Below are positions 31,478 through 41,200 of a DNA stretch of 64,000 bases, piece after piece. The DNA is taken from contig NZ_NETK01000001.1 of NCBI RefSeq assembly GCF_002343915.1, forward strand, positions 8,198,001 through 8,262,000, read 5' to 3'. Source of the stretch: Nannocystis exedens. GTDB lineage: Bacteria; Myxococcota_A; Polyangia; Nannocystales; Nannocystaceae. Under the pieces are notes generated by a model that worked only from the letters and a program-made list of their open reading frames with translations, made no database searches and had not been told where the DNA came from. How positions within the stretch are numbered: the first letter of the stretch is position 1; each line of letters starts with the position of its first letter. Both the position numbers and the translations under genes were made by a program.

Positions 31478-32923
31478 CTAAGAAACTCTTTCCGGGCTCG
31501 GAGCCGTGACGAGTTCGAAGCCCAGTCCCCTGGCCCTGCGACGCAGGTTATCCACCGAGCGCTGCCGGTATCGTTCCTCATACGCGCTGGCGCCCGGATC
31601 CACGTACGAGATCCCGTAGCGAAGCGTGTTGTAGAAGAGAACGGCCAGCTTTCGCGCCGTGGCGACGACAGCCTTTGCCTTGCCGACTCTCGCTCCAAGC
31701 CGGCGGTAAAACGCGCCGAGGGCGGTGCTCGTCTTACCCACGCTGACGGCGGCCATTCGCAACGCGTGAGCTGCACGGTTCGCCGAGCGTCGGGTCTTGG
31801 CGCTCAAGACCTTTCCACCCGAGATTTTGCATCCCGGGGCGAGCGTGAGCCAGGAGGTGAAGTGCTTGACCGTGGCCCAGCGGCTCATGTCGGTCCCGCA
31901 CTCAGCGATGAGGAGAAGCACCACGTTGGGTCCAAACCCATGAATCTGGGTGAGATCGACGCCGAGCAGCGCAGCCACGACACGAGCGATGTCGAATGCC
32001 GGGTCATGCTTGTTCTTCCGCGGAGCTTGATGCTTCCGCCGACCACCCCTCGCTTCGCTGCGGACGACGGGCTTCTCGGGTGCCTGCTTCGCTTCAGGAT
32101 CTCCGGCCGGCAGATGGATCGGCCGACGAAGCGGTTGCAGCGCCTCTTCGATCTTCGCGTCGCATGCTCGCGTCTTAGCCAGGTACACGTCATAGAGCTC
32201 GAGTGCCTGCTGGAGCGCAAAAACATGCTCTGGACGGTAGTTGCCGGTGAGCGCCGCGCAAATTTCCTCTTCGGAGGACTTGCATCGCTCGTTGCGGGAT
32301 GCTGCGAGGACAGCGGGATCGCGCTCCCCGGCGACGATCGCCCGTACGATCTTCATGCCGGTCGCGCCGGTGATGTCGCTGACGACATGGTGGAGCTGCA
32401 CGTTCATCTGCATCAGCGCCTTCTGCATGTGCTGGACCGAAGATGCCGCAAGTTCTACGAGCCGTGCTCTGTGCCGCACGTACGCCCGTAGCACCGCGAC
32501 TTCATCGCTGGGACGGAAGCTGCCCCTCAGCAAGCCGTGTTCATGCAGACGCTGAATCCACTGGGCATCAGTAAAATCGGACTTTCGTCCCGGCACGTTC
32601 TTCACATGGCTCGCATTCACCAGTAGGACCTCAAGACCCCGCGCTTCAAGGATCTCGAACACTGGGATCCAGTATACGCCGGTCGACTCCATCGCCACAG
32701 TCGTCACGCCGAGAGCGACCAGCCAGTCCGCAAGACGGTGCAGGTCTCCGGTGAAGCTCTGGAAGCTGCGGACCGGCTCCGGGTCGCTCTCTGCATGTAC
32801 CGCTACGACATGAAATGTCGCCCCTACGTCGATGCCGGCTGCCCGCCGGTGGACCACGGGCAATCCGTTCTCGGCTACCCTCGCTCCCTTTCCGACTCCT
32901 GCCTTCTCCTTGGTCTTTCGCAT
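31478..32923 (-). CDS. IS110-family DEDD transposase
   Basis: A 481-aa protein. The RuvC-like DEDD domain is visible as AAGIDVGATFHVVAV, TVAMESTGVYWIPVFE, VLLVNASHVKNVPGRKSDFT (the D.DA motif continues ..DAQWI). The C-terminal Tnp-20 domain has IHGFGPNVVLLLIAECG, FTSWLTLAPGCKISGGKVLS and the Ser-bearing helix RSANRAAHALRMAA. The ATG at 32923 has AGGAG 8 nt upstream. Complete and possibly functional, but its 5' non-coding end is interrupted by ISL3. Confidence 0.92.
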   Translation of the reverse strand: MRKTKEKAGVGKGARVAENGLPVVHRRAAGIDVGATFHVVAVHAESDPEPVRSFQSFTGDLHRLADWLVALGVTTVAMESTGVYWIPVFEILEARGLEVLLVNASHVKNVPGRKSDFTDAQWIQRLHEHGLLRGSFRPSDEVAVLRAYVRHRARLVELAASSVQHMQKALMQMNVQLHHVVSDITGATGMKIVRAIVAGERDPAVLAASRNERCKSSEEEICAALTGNYRPEHVFALQQALELYDVYLAKTRACDAKIEEALQPLRRPIHLPAGDPEAKQAPEKPVVRSEARGGRRKHQAPRKNKHDPAFDIARVVAALLGVDLTQIHGFGPNVVLLLIAECGTDMSRWATVKHFTSWLTLAPGCKISGGKVLSAKTRRSANRAAHALRMAAVSVGKTSTALGAFYRRLGARVGKAKAVVATARKLAVLFYNTLRYGISYVDPGASAYEERYRQRSVDNLRRRARGLGFELVTAPSPERVS

Positions 32924-33066
32924 CCTTGCTGCTCCTGTCGAAGGCCTCGGAGGGGGGACGGCGGGTTTGTTCATTTTCCTAAACGGGATCGCGGGTGCGT
33001 CGCCACTTTCAAGTCCGCTACTGTCCCTGGACCATGTTTTTATCGGGCTGTGGGCTCCAAAAAGTG
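32924..33066 (-). ncRNA. IS110 5' non-coding end (possible bridge RNA region), split by ISL3
   Basis: IS110 elements carry a structured guide (bridge) RNA in the long non-coding end next to the transposase start. Here that end would comprise 32924-33066 plus 34413-34495, with ISL3 between. No RNA structure was computed, so only the position supports this call. Confidence 0.35.
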
Positions 33067-34404
33067 GCTCTTCAGGGTTTGTGGTGGATACCGCTGACTC
33101 AGCGTGTGATCCCGGCAGGATAGAGGTCGAGGCCGCCGAGGTGGAAGTAGATCGCAGCTCGGAAGCGGTCGCGGTTACGGAAGCCGCGGGCGACGTACTT
33201 GAGCTTCTGGATGACCGAGTTAAGGCCCTCGGCAGAGGCGTTGGTGATCCGTTCGGTGGCTGCATGGATGATGCCGCCGAGGTGATTTTTGACCATGCGC
33301 GCGGCGGCCTTCATCGGCTCCAGGCGAGAGCGGATAGCCCAATCGTACCACATGCCCCATTGGTCCCGCATGTTGCTCGGCGAGGTGTGCTCCCAGACCT
33401 CCATCGCCGCCTCCTTGAGCGCCCACGCGCGGGCCGTCCGCAGCGAGCTCGTCCGCAGCGCCTCGAAGTCGTCCCAGACCTCCTTGCTCATCCGTTCGGG
33501 GTTGCGCAGCCAGAGGTACTTGGTGCCCTTGAGCCGGTTGTCGCCGAGGCCGTGGAGAGCGCGGTGTTCCTCGCGTCGCACGTGGTCGACGGCTTGACCG
33601 AGGCGCGCGGCGACGTGGTACTTGTCGAAGGCGATCTTCGCGTCGCCATCGGGGATGGCCTCGCGGACAGCTTGAATGTAGGGCTCGTGCATGTCCATGA
33701 CGACCACGGAGACCGCAGCCCTCTCTGGGCGCGAAAAACCGCTCAGGAAGCCCTTGAGGGCCCCCTTGCCGCGTCCGTCGGCGACGTGGATGACCCGCTT
33801 GCTGGCGGACTTCGGGTCATGCACGATCGTGACGTACTCGTGGCGCCGCTGGAAGGAGGTCTCGTCGACGGCGAGCATCTCCGGCAGCGCGACCTCGCGG
33901 CGCTCGAGTCCGCGTTGTACTGCACGCTCCTGGACGCCGGCCACCTGATCCCACGAGAGCCCGAGGCGCTCCGCGACCACTGCAATCGGCGCATCGCGGA
34001 GCCAGTCGATCACCAGCGCCTCGAACAGCGCGGTGAGCCGAGCGCTACCGTCCGCCCATGAGACGCGCATCGTGAGCGTACCGTGCTTCGGGCACGACGT
34101 CCGCGGTACGCCGGCTTCGATGATCGTCCGATACTGACACGTATCGAGGTGCCGCCATCGGCGAGTCCGCGTATCGTGACGGGGAACAGCCTGGCCACAC
34201 TTCGGGCACGTCGTCGGCACATCGGGGTCGTGCTCGACCTCGATGACGATCTGCCCCTGCCCGAGCTGCAGCTTCACCGCAGCAACTCTTTAGGGAGCCT
34301 CGATACCGAGAATTCGGGCGTAGAGTTCGGTCTCTGCCATTTCGCGCACGATATCACGGCGCGATTTCGCGCGCAACCTGCGCCACCCTCAACCCTGAAG
34401 AGCC
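33067..34404 (-). mobile_element. ISL3-family element
   Basis: The inverted ends start GGCTCTTCAGGGTT (33067 onward and, in reverse, 34404 downward). Flanks are AAAAAAGT on the left (33059-33066) and CAAAAAGT on the right (34405-34412): an 8-bp target duplication, the ISL3 norm, with one base difference in the A-run. Length is 1338 bp. It carries one transposase gene, broken by a stop codon near its start. Confidence 0.85.
33099..34340 (-). pseudogene. ISL3 transposase with an in-frame stop at codon 17
   Basis: From ATG 34340 the frame reads AETELYARILGIEAP and then TAA (34290-34292), where family members have Trp (EAPW). It then continues RVAAVKLQLGQGQIVIEVEHD. The remaining 392 aa from the GTG at 34277 are intact: zinc finger TTCPKCGQAV...SCPKHG, DDE core with LAVDETSFQRRHEYVTIV, VVVMDMHEPYIQAV and ERITNASAEGLNSVIQ. 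Translation might restart at 34277, losing only about 21 residues before the zinc finger, but the original gene is broken. Confidence 0.85.
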
Positions 34405-34502
34405 CAAAAAGTACTCGGCCTCTCCTCCGTGGGCTCGCTGCGCGTAGCACGACACGAGTTTCAGATCTACAGGTGAGGGCGCGCCCGCACGCCCGTTTTT
34501 TT

Positions 34503-34668
34503 GGACGTCGATGATGAGCTCCGCCGTCTCGAGCTTGTGCTCGAGCTGCGCTACCCGGCGACGCAGGCGCTCCAACTCCTTCTGCTCGGGGTCCTTCTTC
34601 GGCTTCGGTCCGCGCTTCTTCGGCTTCAACGCCCCCAGCGTACCCTCGTCCCGCTGCCGCCTCCAGGT
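34503..34668 (-). pseudogene. IS3 OrfA middle fragment
   Basis: Reads LTTWRRQRDEGTLGALKPKK, RGPKPKKDPEQKELERLRRR, VAQLEHKLETAELIIDVQK: the end of the helix-turn-helix domain and the leucine-zipper coiled coil of IS3 OrfA. The N-terminus is missing where the IS21 end starts (34669), and the last 19 residues are at 31417-31476 beyond the IS110. Confidence 0.8.
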
Positions 34669-34698
34669 TGTCAGGGAACGGGGTAATGGATCGCGTCC

Positions 34699-34900
34699 GG
34701 GACACCCAAGCGGATCGCTGTCGGGGACGGGCAAGCGGATCGCGTTCGGGACGGGCAAGCGGATCGGCGGTGGCGACGCCAGCGGTCGGACCGCCGAAGG
34801 TGTGGCCGCCGAGGGCGAGGCCGGGACGTCCGACTGATCCGGTGGCGAAGCCGCCGGGACGGGCAAGCGGATAGCGATCCGGGACGGGCAAGCGGATCCA
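34699..34900. repeat. Five 18-24 nt direct repeats at an IS21 left end
   Basis: A unit close to GGGACGGGCAAGCGGATC occurs near 34700, 34724, 34748, 34857 and 34881, spaced 24 nt inside each cluster. Internal repeats near the termini are a known trait of IS21 and are thought to bind the transposase. They precede the istA start at 34975. Confidence 0.75.
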
Positions 34901-34974
34901 CGGATAGACACAGGTTTTTGGATAGAGAGCCCGGCGCGCATGCAGCCTGATGCATGAGCGCCCACAGGAGCGAT

Positions 34975-35729
34975 ATGCATCGATTACAGGAACTCGTCCG
35001 ATTGCATCGGATGGGCCTCCCGGCGCGCCAGATTGCGAAGGAGCTGGGGATGGGGCCGAACACCGAGCGGCGGTACCGGCAGATTCTCGCGGATGCTGGG
35101 CTGCTTGGCGGTGAGCCCGGCGCGCTGCCGGAGCTCGACGTGCTTCGCGCCGCGGTGGAATGTGCATTGCCGGCGCCGGCTCCGCCGCAGCAAGAGGTTT
35201 CGTCGGTCGCCGAGTGGCGCGCGGACATCGAGCGCCTGCACGCCGGCGGAGCTCGTCCGGGAGCGATCTACGACTGGCTGCGGCGCGAGAGACCTGGCTT
35301 TTCGGGCAGCTATGCGGCCGTGAAGCGCCTGTGCCGGCGGCTCGGAGAGGCGCGGGGTCCAGTCGAGGCCGACGTCGTGATTCCGATCGACGCCCCGCCG
35401 GGCGAGGCCCAGGTCGACTTCGGCTACCTCGGCCACCTCTACGATCCCGACAGCGGCCGTCAGCGCAAGGCCTGGGTCTTCCTGCTGGTGCTGGTGCACA
35501 GCCGCCGGATGGTCGCGCGGATCGCCTTCGACCAGAGCGCCGAGACGTGGATCCGCCTGCACGTCGAGGCCTTCGAGGAGCTCGGCGGAGCGCCGACGGT
35601 GATCGTGCCCGACAACCTCAAGGCCGCCGTCGTGCGGACCGCTTTCGGGATCGACGAGCGCGCCGCGCTGCACCGCAGCTACCGCGAGCTCGCGCGTCAC
35701 TACGGCTGCCGGATCGATCCGGCGCCGCC
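34975..35729 (+). pseudogene. istA: IS21 IstA, C-terminal half missing
   Basis: The start ATG 34975 has ACAGGAG 4 nt upstream. The product has the helix-turn-helix (GLPARQIAKELGMGPNTERR), the rve core with GEAQVDFGYLG and TVIVPDNLKAAVV, and ends at HYGCRIDPAPP. The Glu-bearing part (normally about 40 residues later) and the C-terminal region are absent. It belongs to a different IS21 subgroup from the other two IstA proteins here. Confidence 0.85.
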
Positions 35730-35755
35730 TGTTATCGCCGGGCACGATCCGCGCG

Positions 35756-35880
35756 AATTCGCCGACATGTTTCGCCGACAAACTTCGCCGACGCGTTCCG
35801 CCGACAGAGTTTGCCGACGTACTTCGCCGATGCATCTCGCCGCCGCGTTTCGCCGCGCCTGTTTTCGCCGGCCAGCGCGC
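35756..35880. repeat. Tandem repeats at the istB-side end of IS21 copy 3
   Basis: About nine degenerate units of 12-14 nt based on TTCGCCGAC run from the inverted repeat inward. They resemble the repeat block in the left end of IS21 copy 1 (related to AGCGGCGAAAATC) and probably bind the transposase. Confidence 0.75.
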
Positions 35881-35931
35881 GCGCCGAGGCCGGCGCCCCG
35901 CGGGGCGCCGGCCTGAGCGATGTGGTGCTGG

Positions 35932-36676
35932 TTACTCCGCGGCGACGGTGTTGGCGCGCTGGGAGCGGCGTGAGCGGCGGTCCTTGGCCTCCTTGAGGCG
36001 GTAGGAGTCGCCGGCGATCTCGACGATCTCGGCGTGGTGACAGAGGCGATCGACCAGCGTGCCGACGCAGGTGGCATTGGGAAAGATCGCGCTCCATTCG
36101 CTAAATGGCCGATTGGTGGTCACGACAGTGGAGACCCGGCCATATCGCTGATTGAGCACCTCGAAGAGCAGGTCGGCGGAGCGATCGGAGTAGCTGAGGT
36201 CGCCGACTTCGTCGACGACCAGGAGCTCGGGTTTGGCGAATCGATGGAGTGGGCGCTTGAGCGCGAGGGCGCCGTCCTGCGAGGCCAGGTCCGTGAGCAT
36301 CGCCGAGGCCGAGACGAAGCGAGCCGTGTGTCCGAGGCCGAGGGCGTGCAGCGCGAGGTTCTGCGCGAGCATCGTCTTGCCGACGCCGTTGGGGCCGATG
36401 AAGACGACGTTGGTCGCATCGCGGAGGAAGTGGAGCTGGAAGAGCTCCTGGATGTGGCCCTGATCGATCTTCTTCGGGTGCTTCCAGTCGAATTCGGCGA
36501 GCGGCTTGATCGCGGAGAGCTGCGCGTCGCGGAGGCGCCGCTCGTAGTTCCGGCGCTTGCGCTCGACCTCCTCGATCTCGATGAGGCGCTGCAGCCACGG
36601 TTCGCGCGCGTGGGTGTGCCAGTGCGTCAGCACGCCGTGCAGCCCGAGCGCGGCGGCGCGGCGGCGGAGAGGGTCA

Positions 36677-36693
<17 letters not shown>
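35932..36693 (-). CDS. istB: IS21 IstB-like helper ATPase
   Basis: A 253-aa AAA+ ATPase with Walker A GPNGVGKT, Walker B LLVVDEVGDLSY, and TTNRPFSEW. It is a close relative of the IstB at 834-1598 (same GVLTHWHTHAREPWLQ / GLLARWHAIEAEPWLR start). The ATG at 36693 overlaps the istA 3' end by 17 nt. Intact itself, but its istA partner is split. Confidence 0.92.
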
Positions 36694-37310
<617 letters not shown>

Positions 37311-37356
37311 GTAATCGTCCGACAGACTGCGTCTGGCTCGGCCTCGAGCACCTGGG

Positions 37357-37559
37357 CTACATCGCGGTCGGATGCTCGCCGAGGGCGATACGGCGGAAGA
37401 CGTTGGCGGCGAGGAGCTGCTGAGCCTCTGGCTGCTTGAGCGTTTCCTGCCAGGAGGCGGGGGCGAGCTCGAGGACGCGGGGGCGCGGCCAGGAGGGCAG
37501 CAGGCACAGGAGGTCGCGGAGGTAGCCGAGGGGCTCGATGCCGTGCATCTGGCAGCTAG
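37357..37559 (-). pseudogene. tnpC: IS66 transposase TnpC, C-terminal fragment
   Basis: Reads (S)CQMHGIEPLGYLRDLLCLLP and then LELAPASWQETLKQ to the stop at 37357: the conserved IS66 C-terminal element. It is in frame with the main tnpC body (39316-40829) once the IS1380 and one CTAG copy are removed (SLLA-S-CQMHG). Confidence 0.9.
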
Positions 37560-39315
37560 TCCGGATTTCTCACCACGGGAAGGAATTCCGGCCGCACTTC
37601 CCGAGTTCGAGCGGGTGTGAAACGATTGCTGACCACCCAGGGGTACGGCCGGAACACGACAAGGTGTATCCGCACCGAGTTCGATTTTCAACCGGCCGGG
37701 CGGAGGCGTGTCGAGGCCGCCTTCGACGCCGGGCGGGTCAGCTCGGACGGCGGCCTGCTGTTGCTGCGCGAGCTGACCAAGAGTTCAGGTGTGTTTCGGG
37801 ACTTCGCGGCCTGCTTTCGGGACCACCGCGACCCGAGCCGGGTCGAGCACACCGTCGAGGAACTGCTCGCGCAGCGCGTGCTGGGCCTGCTGTGTGGTTA
37901 CGAGGACCTGAACGACCACGACGTGCTCCGCGACGATGCCTTGCTCGCGCTGGCGATAGGCAAGGCCGATCCGACCGGCGAGCAGCGCAAGCGGGTGCGC
38001 GACCGGGGCCATGCGCTGGCGGGCAAGAGCACGCTGAACCGCCTGGAGCTGGCGAAGCCCACGGTGGCCGGCGACGAGCGCTACAAGAAGATCAGCTACG
38101 ACGACCACGGGATTCAGCGCCTCTTCGTCGACACCTTCCTGGCCGCGCACGATCGGCCGCCCGCCGAGATCGTCCTCGATCTCGACGCGACGGACGACCC
38201 CGTACACGGCAAGCAGGAGGGTCGCTTCTTCCATGGCTTCTACGACAGCTACTGCTACCTGCCGCTGTACGTCTTCTGCGGCGACTTCATCCTTGGCGCC
38301 GCGCTGAACACCGCCGACAAGCAGCCAGTCAGCGGCGCGGTCGAGGAGCTCGAGAGGATCGTCAGTCAGATCCTCGCTCGCTGGCCGGCCGTCCGGATCA
38401 TCGTGCGCGGCGATTCCGGCTTCTGCCGCGACGAGGTCATGCGCTGGTGCGAGGACAACGGCCTCTTCTTCGTCCTCGGCCTGCAGAAGAACTCGCGCCT
38501 GATCGCCGAGATCGAGGACGAGATGACGCAGGCCCGCACCACCTCCGAGCAGACCGGCAAGGAAGCACGCGTCTTCAAGGACTTTCGCTACGAGACCAAC
38601 CGGACGTGGTCGCGAGAGCGCCGGGTGGTCGGCAAGGCCGAGTACACGACGGACAAGGAGAATCCGCGCTTCGTCGCCACCAACCTCTCGCATGACGAGT
38701 ACGACGCGCGCTCGCTCTACGAGGACCTCTACTGCGCTCGCGGAGACATGGAGAACAGGATCAAGGAGCAGCAACTCGGCCTCTTCGCCGACCGCACCAG
38801 CGCCCACACGCTGCGCGCCAACCAGCTCCGCCTGTGGCTCTCGTCCGTCGCCTACATGATCCTCAACGAGCTCCGCCGACTCGCCCTCGCCGGCACCGAG
38901 CTCGCCCACGCCCAGGTCTCCACGATCCGCACGCGGCTGCTCAAGATCGGCGCCATCGTCACCGCCTCGGTCCGCAGGATCCGCGTCTCCCTAAGCTCAG
39001 TCTTCCCACTCCAGCACGTGTGGTGGCGCGTCCTCGAGAACCTCCACCGTCATCACGTCATGAGACGCTGACGGCCCTCGCCGTCCGTCACACAATGGTG
39101 CGCTGCGCTGCGCGCCGGGATTCGTCTGTCCTTATGCGCAGGTCACCCAAAACGCGTAGCCGGCTTTGTAATCCCTCTTACAGCTCGATCTCGCGCCAGC
39201 CCCGGGCGTAACGAGCGCGGCCTCGCGGCTCACGTCGACGGCGTCCAACAACCTCCCGCCAAGCCGCTTGACAGCCGCTTGCCGGGCCCCACCTATCCGT
39301 GGTGAGAAATCCGGA
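37560..39315 (+). mobile_element. Complete IS1380-family element
   Basis: Perfect 19-bp inverted repeats (TCCGGATTTCTCACCACGG at 37560-37578 and its complement at 39297-39315) bound a 1756-bp element. CTAG flanks both sides (37556-37559 and 39316-39319), a 4-bp target duplication. Excision with one CTAG copy exactly restores the IS66 tnpC frame. One intact transposase gene. It is the youngest insertion of the nest. Confidence 0.95.
37617..39071 (+). CDS. IS1380-family transposase
   Basis: A 484-aa DDE transposase. Typical features are SSDGGLLLLRELTKSSG, AQRVLGLLCGYEDLNDHDVL, VLDLDATDDPVHGKQEGRFF (first Asp), IIVRGDSGFCRDEVMRWCE (second Asp) and YCARGDMENRIKEQQLGLF (Glu). The start is the GTG/ATG region at 37617, 39 nt inside the left inverted repeat. 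Complete and probably functional. Confidence 0.94.
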   Translation: MKRLLTTQGYGRNTTRCIRTEFDFQPAGRRRVEAAFDAGRVSSDGGLLLLRELTKSSGVFRDFAACFRDHRDPSRVEHTVEELLAQRVLGLLCGYEDLNDHDVLRDDALLALAIGKADPTGEQRKRVRDRGHALAGKSTLNRLELAKPTVAGDERYKKISYDDHGIQRLFVDTFLAAHDRPPAEIVLDLDATDDPVHGKQEGRFFHGFYDSYCYLPLYVFCGDFILGAALNTADKQPVSGAVEELERIVSQILARWPAVRIIVRGDSGFCRDEVMRWCEDNGLFFVLGLQKNSRLIAEIEDEMTQARTTSEQTGKEARVFKDFRYETNRTWSRERRVVGKAEYTTDKENPRFVATNLSHDEYDARSLYEDLYCARGDMENRIKEQQLGLFADRTSAHTLRANQLRLWLSSVAYMILNELRRLALAGTELAHAQVSTIRTRLLKIGAIVTASVRRIRVSLSSVFPLQHVWWRVLENLHRHHVMRR

Positions 39316-40829
39316 CTAGCCAGCAGGGACACGAAGAGCGTGTTGGCGCGGGCGCCGTCGTCGCTGCCGACGAAGAGCCAGTTTTTGCGACCGACCGCCT
39401 CGCGCCGCAGCGCGCGCTCGGAGATGTTGTTGTGGAGGGGCAGACGGCCGTCGTCCAGGAAGCGCCGCAGCGCGGCCTTCTGGTTGGTGGCGTAGGTCAG
39501 GGCTGCGGCGAGCGGCGAGCCGTCGAGGGCGACCTCGGCTTGCTGGGCGCACCACGCGAAGAATTCGTCGACGATCGGCGCGGACAGCTTCCGGCGGACC
39601 GACTCGCGCCGCTTGCGGCTCTCGTCGGCCAGCTTCTCTTCGACCTTGAAGAGCTTGCGGATCAGCCCGAGCGCGTGCCTGGCGAGCTCCGGCTCAGTGC
39701 CCAGCGCCTTGAAGAAGTAGCGCCTGCAGTGAGCCCAGCACGCGACCTCGACGACGGCGCCGTCGCGGAAGAGGTGGTCGTAGACGGTCGCGGCGTCGGA
39801 GACGAGATAGCCCTTGTAACCGGCGAGCAGGCGATCGACGGCCTCGCTGTCGTGCCTCGGCGAGAATCGATACAGCACATGCCGGCCCGGGGCGACGAGC
39901 ACCCAGAAGTGGGCGCGCTGACACTGCTCGGGCGCCTGCACGAGCACCCCGGTCGCGTCGACGCAGACGTACGGCGACAGGAAGGCGTCGGCCATCATCG
40001 CGTCGACGAGCGGCTCGACCAGGTCGGCGAGCTGCTGGTGCCAGCTGCAGATCGTCTGACGCGACAGCGGCAGGCCCTCGCGGGCGTGGATCGCCTCCTG
40101 GCGGTGGGCGGGCATGTGATCGCCCCAGCGCAGCACGATCGTGTGGGCCAGGAGCCCGGGTCCGGCCAGCCCGCGCTCGATCGGCTTGTCCGGCGGCGGC
40201 GCGATCACCACGGGAGGGGTTTCGGGTGTCTCATCGGCCAGCTGGGTCTCGATCGACTCGCTCGCCGGAGCATTCTTGCGGACAAACTTCGGCCGCACGA
40301 TTCGCGCGACCACCATCGCGCCCGGCCGGCGCTCGACGGTCTCGCTGACGACCTCGCCGATCCGCTCGAAGTTCTCGAGGCCCTCCAGCAGCACCTCCGG
40401 CGGCAGGACCTCGACCTCGACGCGCGGCAGCGCCTCCGGCAGCTTGCGCCGCCCGCGACGGCGCCGCCGCGGCTCACACGCATCCGTGGGGCGGGTCGTG
40501 CTCGCCTCGTCGTCCTCGTCTCCGTCGAGCTCCTCGGCCAGCGCGTCGTCGAGGTTATCCTCGTCCGCGCTCGCCTCGGCTTCGTCCGGGCCGAGCAGCA
40601 TGCCCAGGAGGCGCATCGACAGCTGCGCCTCCTCGTCGCCCTGGAAGCGCTCGGCCTTCTTCCCGACGACGATCCCCTTCTCGAGCAGCCGACAGCGCTC
40701 GAGCAATTGCATGTAGAGCGCCCGGTACTGCTCGCGGTCCGAGGACGCCTTCGACAGCGCCTCGCGCAGCGCGAGCAGTTCGCCCTCCTTGCTCTCGAGT
40801 TCGCTGCGCAGGAGCTCGATCTCGCTCAC
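39316..40829 (-). pseudogene. tnpC: IS66 transposase TnpC, main body interrupted by IS1380
   Basis: Starts GTG 40829 in a GTGA overlap with tnpB. It has an N-terminal coiled coil (ELLRSELESKEGELLALREA), GKKAERFQGDEE, the acidic linker, zinc-binding region and the DDE core (SPYVCVDATGVLVQ; VSDAATVYDHLFRDG; CWAHCRRYFFKA; NNISERALRREAVGRKNWLF). The frame runs into IS1380 after NTLFVSLLA; the continuation shown by the intact frame (SPDFSPRIGG) is IS1380 DNA. The rest is at 37357-37559. Confidence 0.92.
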
Positions 40830-41200
40830 GCGTCCTTACTACTCGTTCGCGCGCCCACGTCAAGAGCGTTTTCACGCCCGCGTCCTGGATGCCGCGGGAC
40901 GCCCCGCAGCAGCGCACCGAGGCTCTTTTCGTCGATCTCGATCGAGCGCTGCGACGGGCTCGCGGCCTTCGGCGCCGTCGTCGTCGCGCGGTGCAGTCGC
41001 TTGTACAGCACCGCGAAGCCGTTGTGGTCCCACCACAGCAGCTTGAGCCTATCGGCGCGCCGGCCCAGGAACACGAAGACCGCGCCGCTCCGCGGATCGT
41101 CGCCCATCTCCGCCCGCACCGCCAGCGCCAGCCGATCGAATCCTCTCCGCATGTCCTGCGGCTCGGTGCACACGAAGACGCGGACGTTCTTCGGGATCAT
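40826..41200 (-). CDS. tnpB: IS66 accessory protein TnpB
   Basis: A 124-aa protein of the IS66 Orf2 family: VRVFVCTEPQDMRRGFDRLA, GAVFVFLGRRADRLKLLWWD and GFAVLYKRLHR are its signature. The ATG at 41200 lies in an ATGA overlap with tnpA, which excludes the longer upstream frame. TnpB is required with TnpA and TnpC for IS66 transposition; its biochemical role is unclear. Confidence 0.93.
   Translation of the reverse strand: MIPKNVRVFVCTEPQDMRRGFDRLALAVRAEMGDDPRSGAVFVFLGRRADRLKLLWWDHNGFAVLYKRLHRATTTAPKAASPSQRSIEIDEKSLGALLRGVPRHPGRGRENALDVGARTSSKDA

Larger units (their letters stand above)
31477..34495 (-). mobile_element. IS110-family element, itself interrupted by ISL3
   Basis: The borders are inferred from the two halves of the IS3 orfA gene: ...GACGTCC plus seven A on one side (34496 onward) and AAAGTCTCGC on the other (31476 downward). 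No long terminal repeats are seen, as is usual for IS110. The transposase stop is at the very left border. The other side has about 226 nt of non-coding sequence, the typical long 5' end. An ISL3 element (33067-34404) sits inside it. Without the ISL3 the element would be about 1.67 kb. Confidence 0.75.
30300..34668 (-). mobile_element. Disrupted IS3-like element
   Basis: Remains of one IS3-type element on the minus strand: orfA 5' part (34503-34668), orfA 3' end (31417-31476) and orfB (30302-31476). The orfA pieces join across the intervening IS110/ISL3 block: ...ETAELIIDVQK then KVSQLLGIPLATIDPSEKP. The right end, with the orfA start, is lost where an IS21 end (TGTCAGGG at 34669) begins. The left end lies in the SnoaL-like gene. 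The element cannot be active. Confidence 0.8.
34669..35729 (+). mobile_element. Truncated IS21-family element (IS21 copy 2)
   Basis: The left end begins TGTCAGGGAACGGGG at 34669 and is followed by repeat clusters and a plus-strand istA. Downstream, istA stops being IstA-like at 35729, where the end of another IS21 begins. Neither the rest of istA nor an istB for this copy is in the window, so half the element was lost. Confidence 0.75.
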
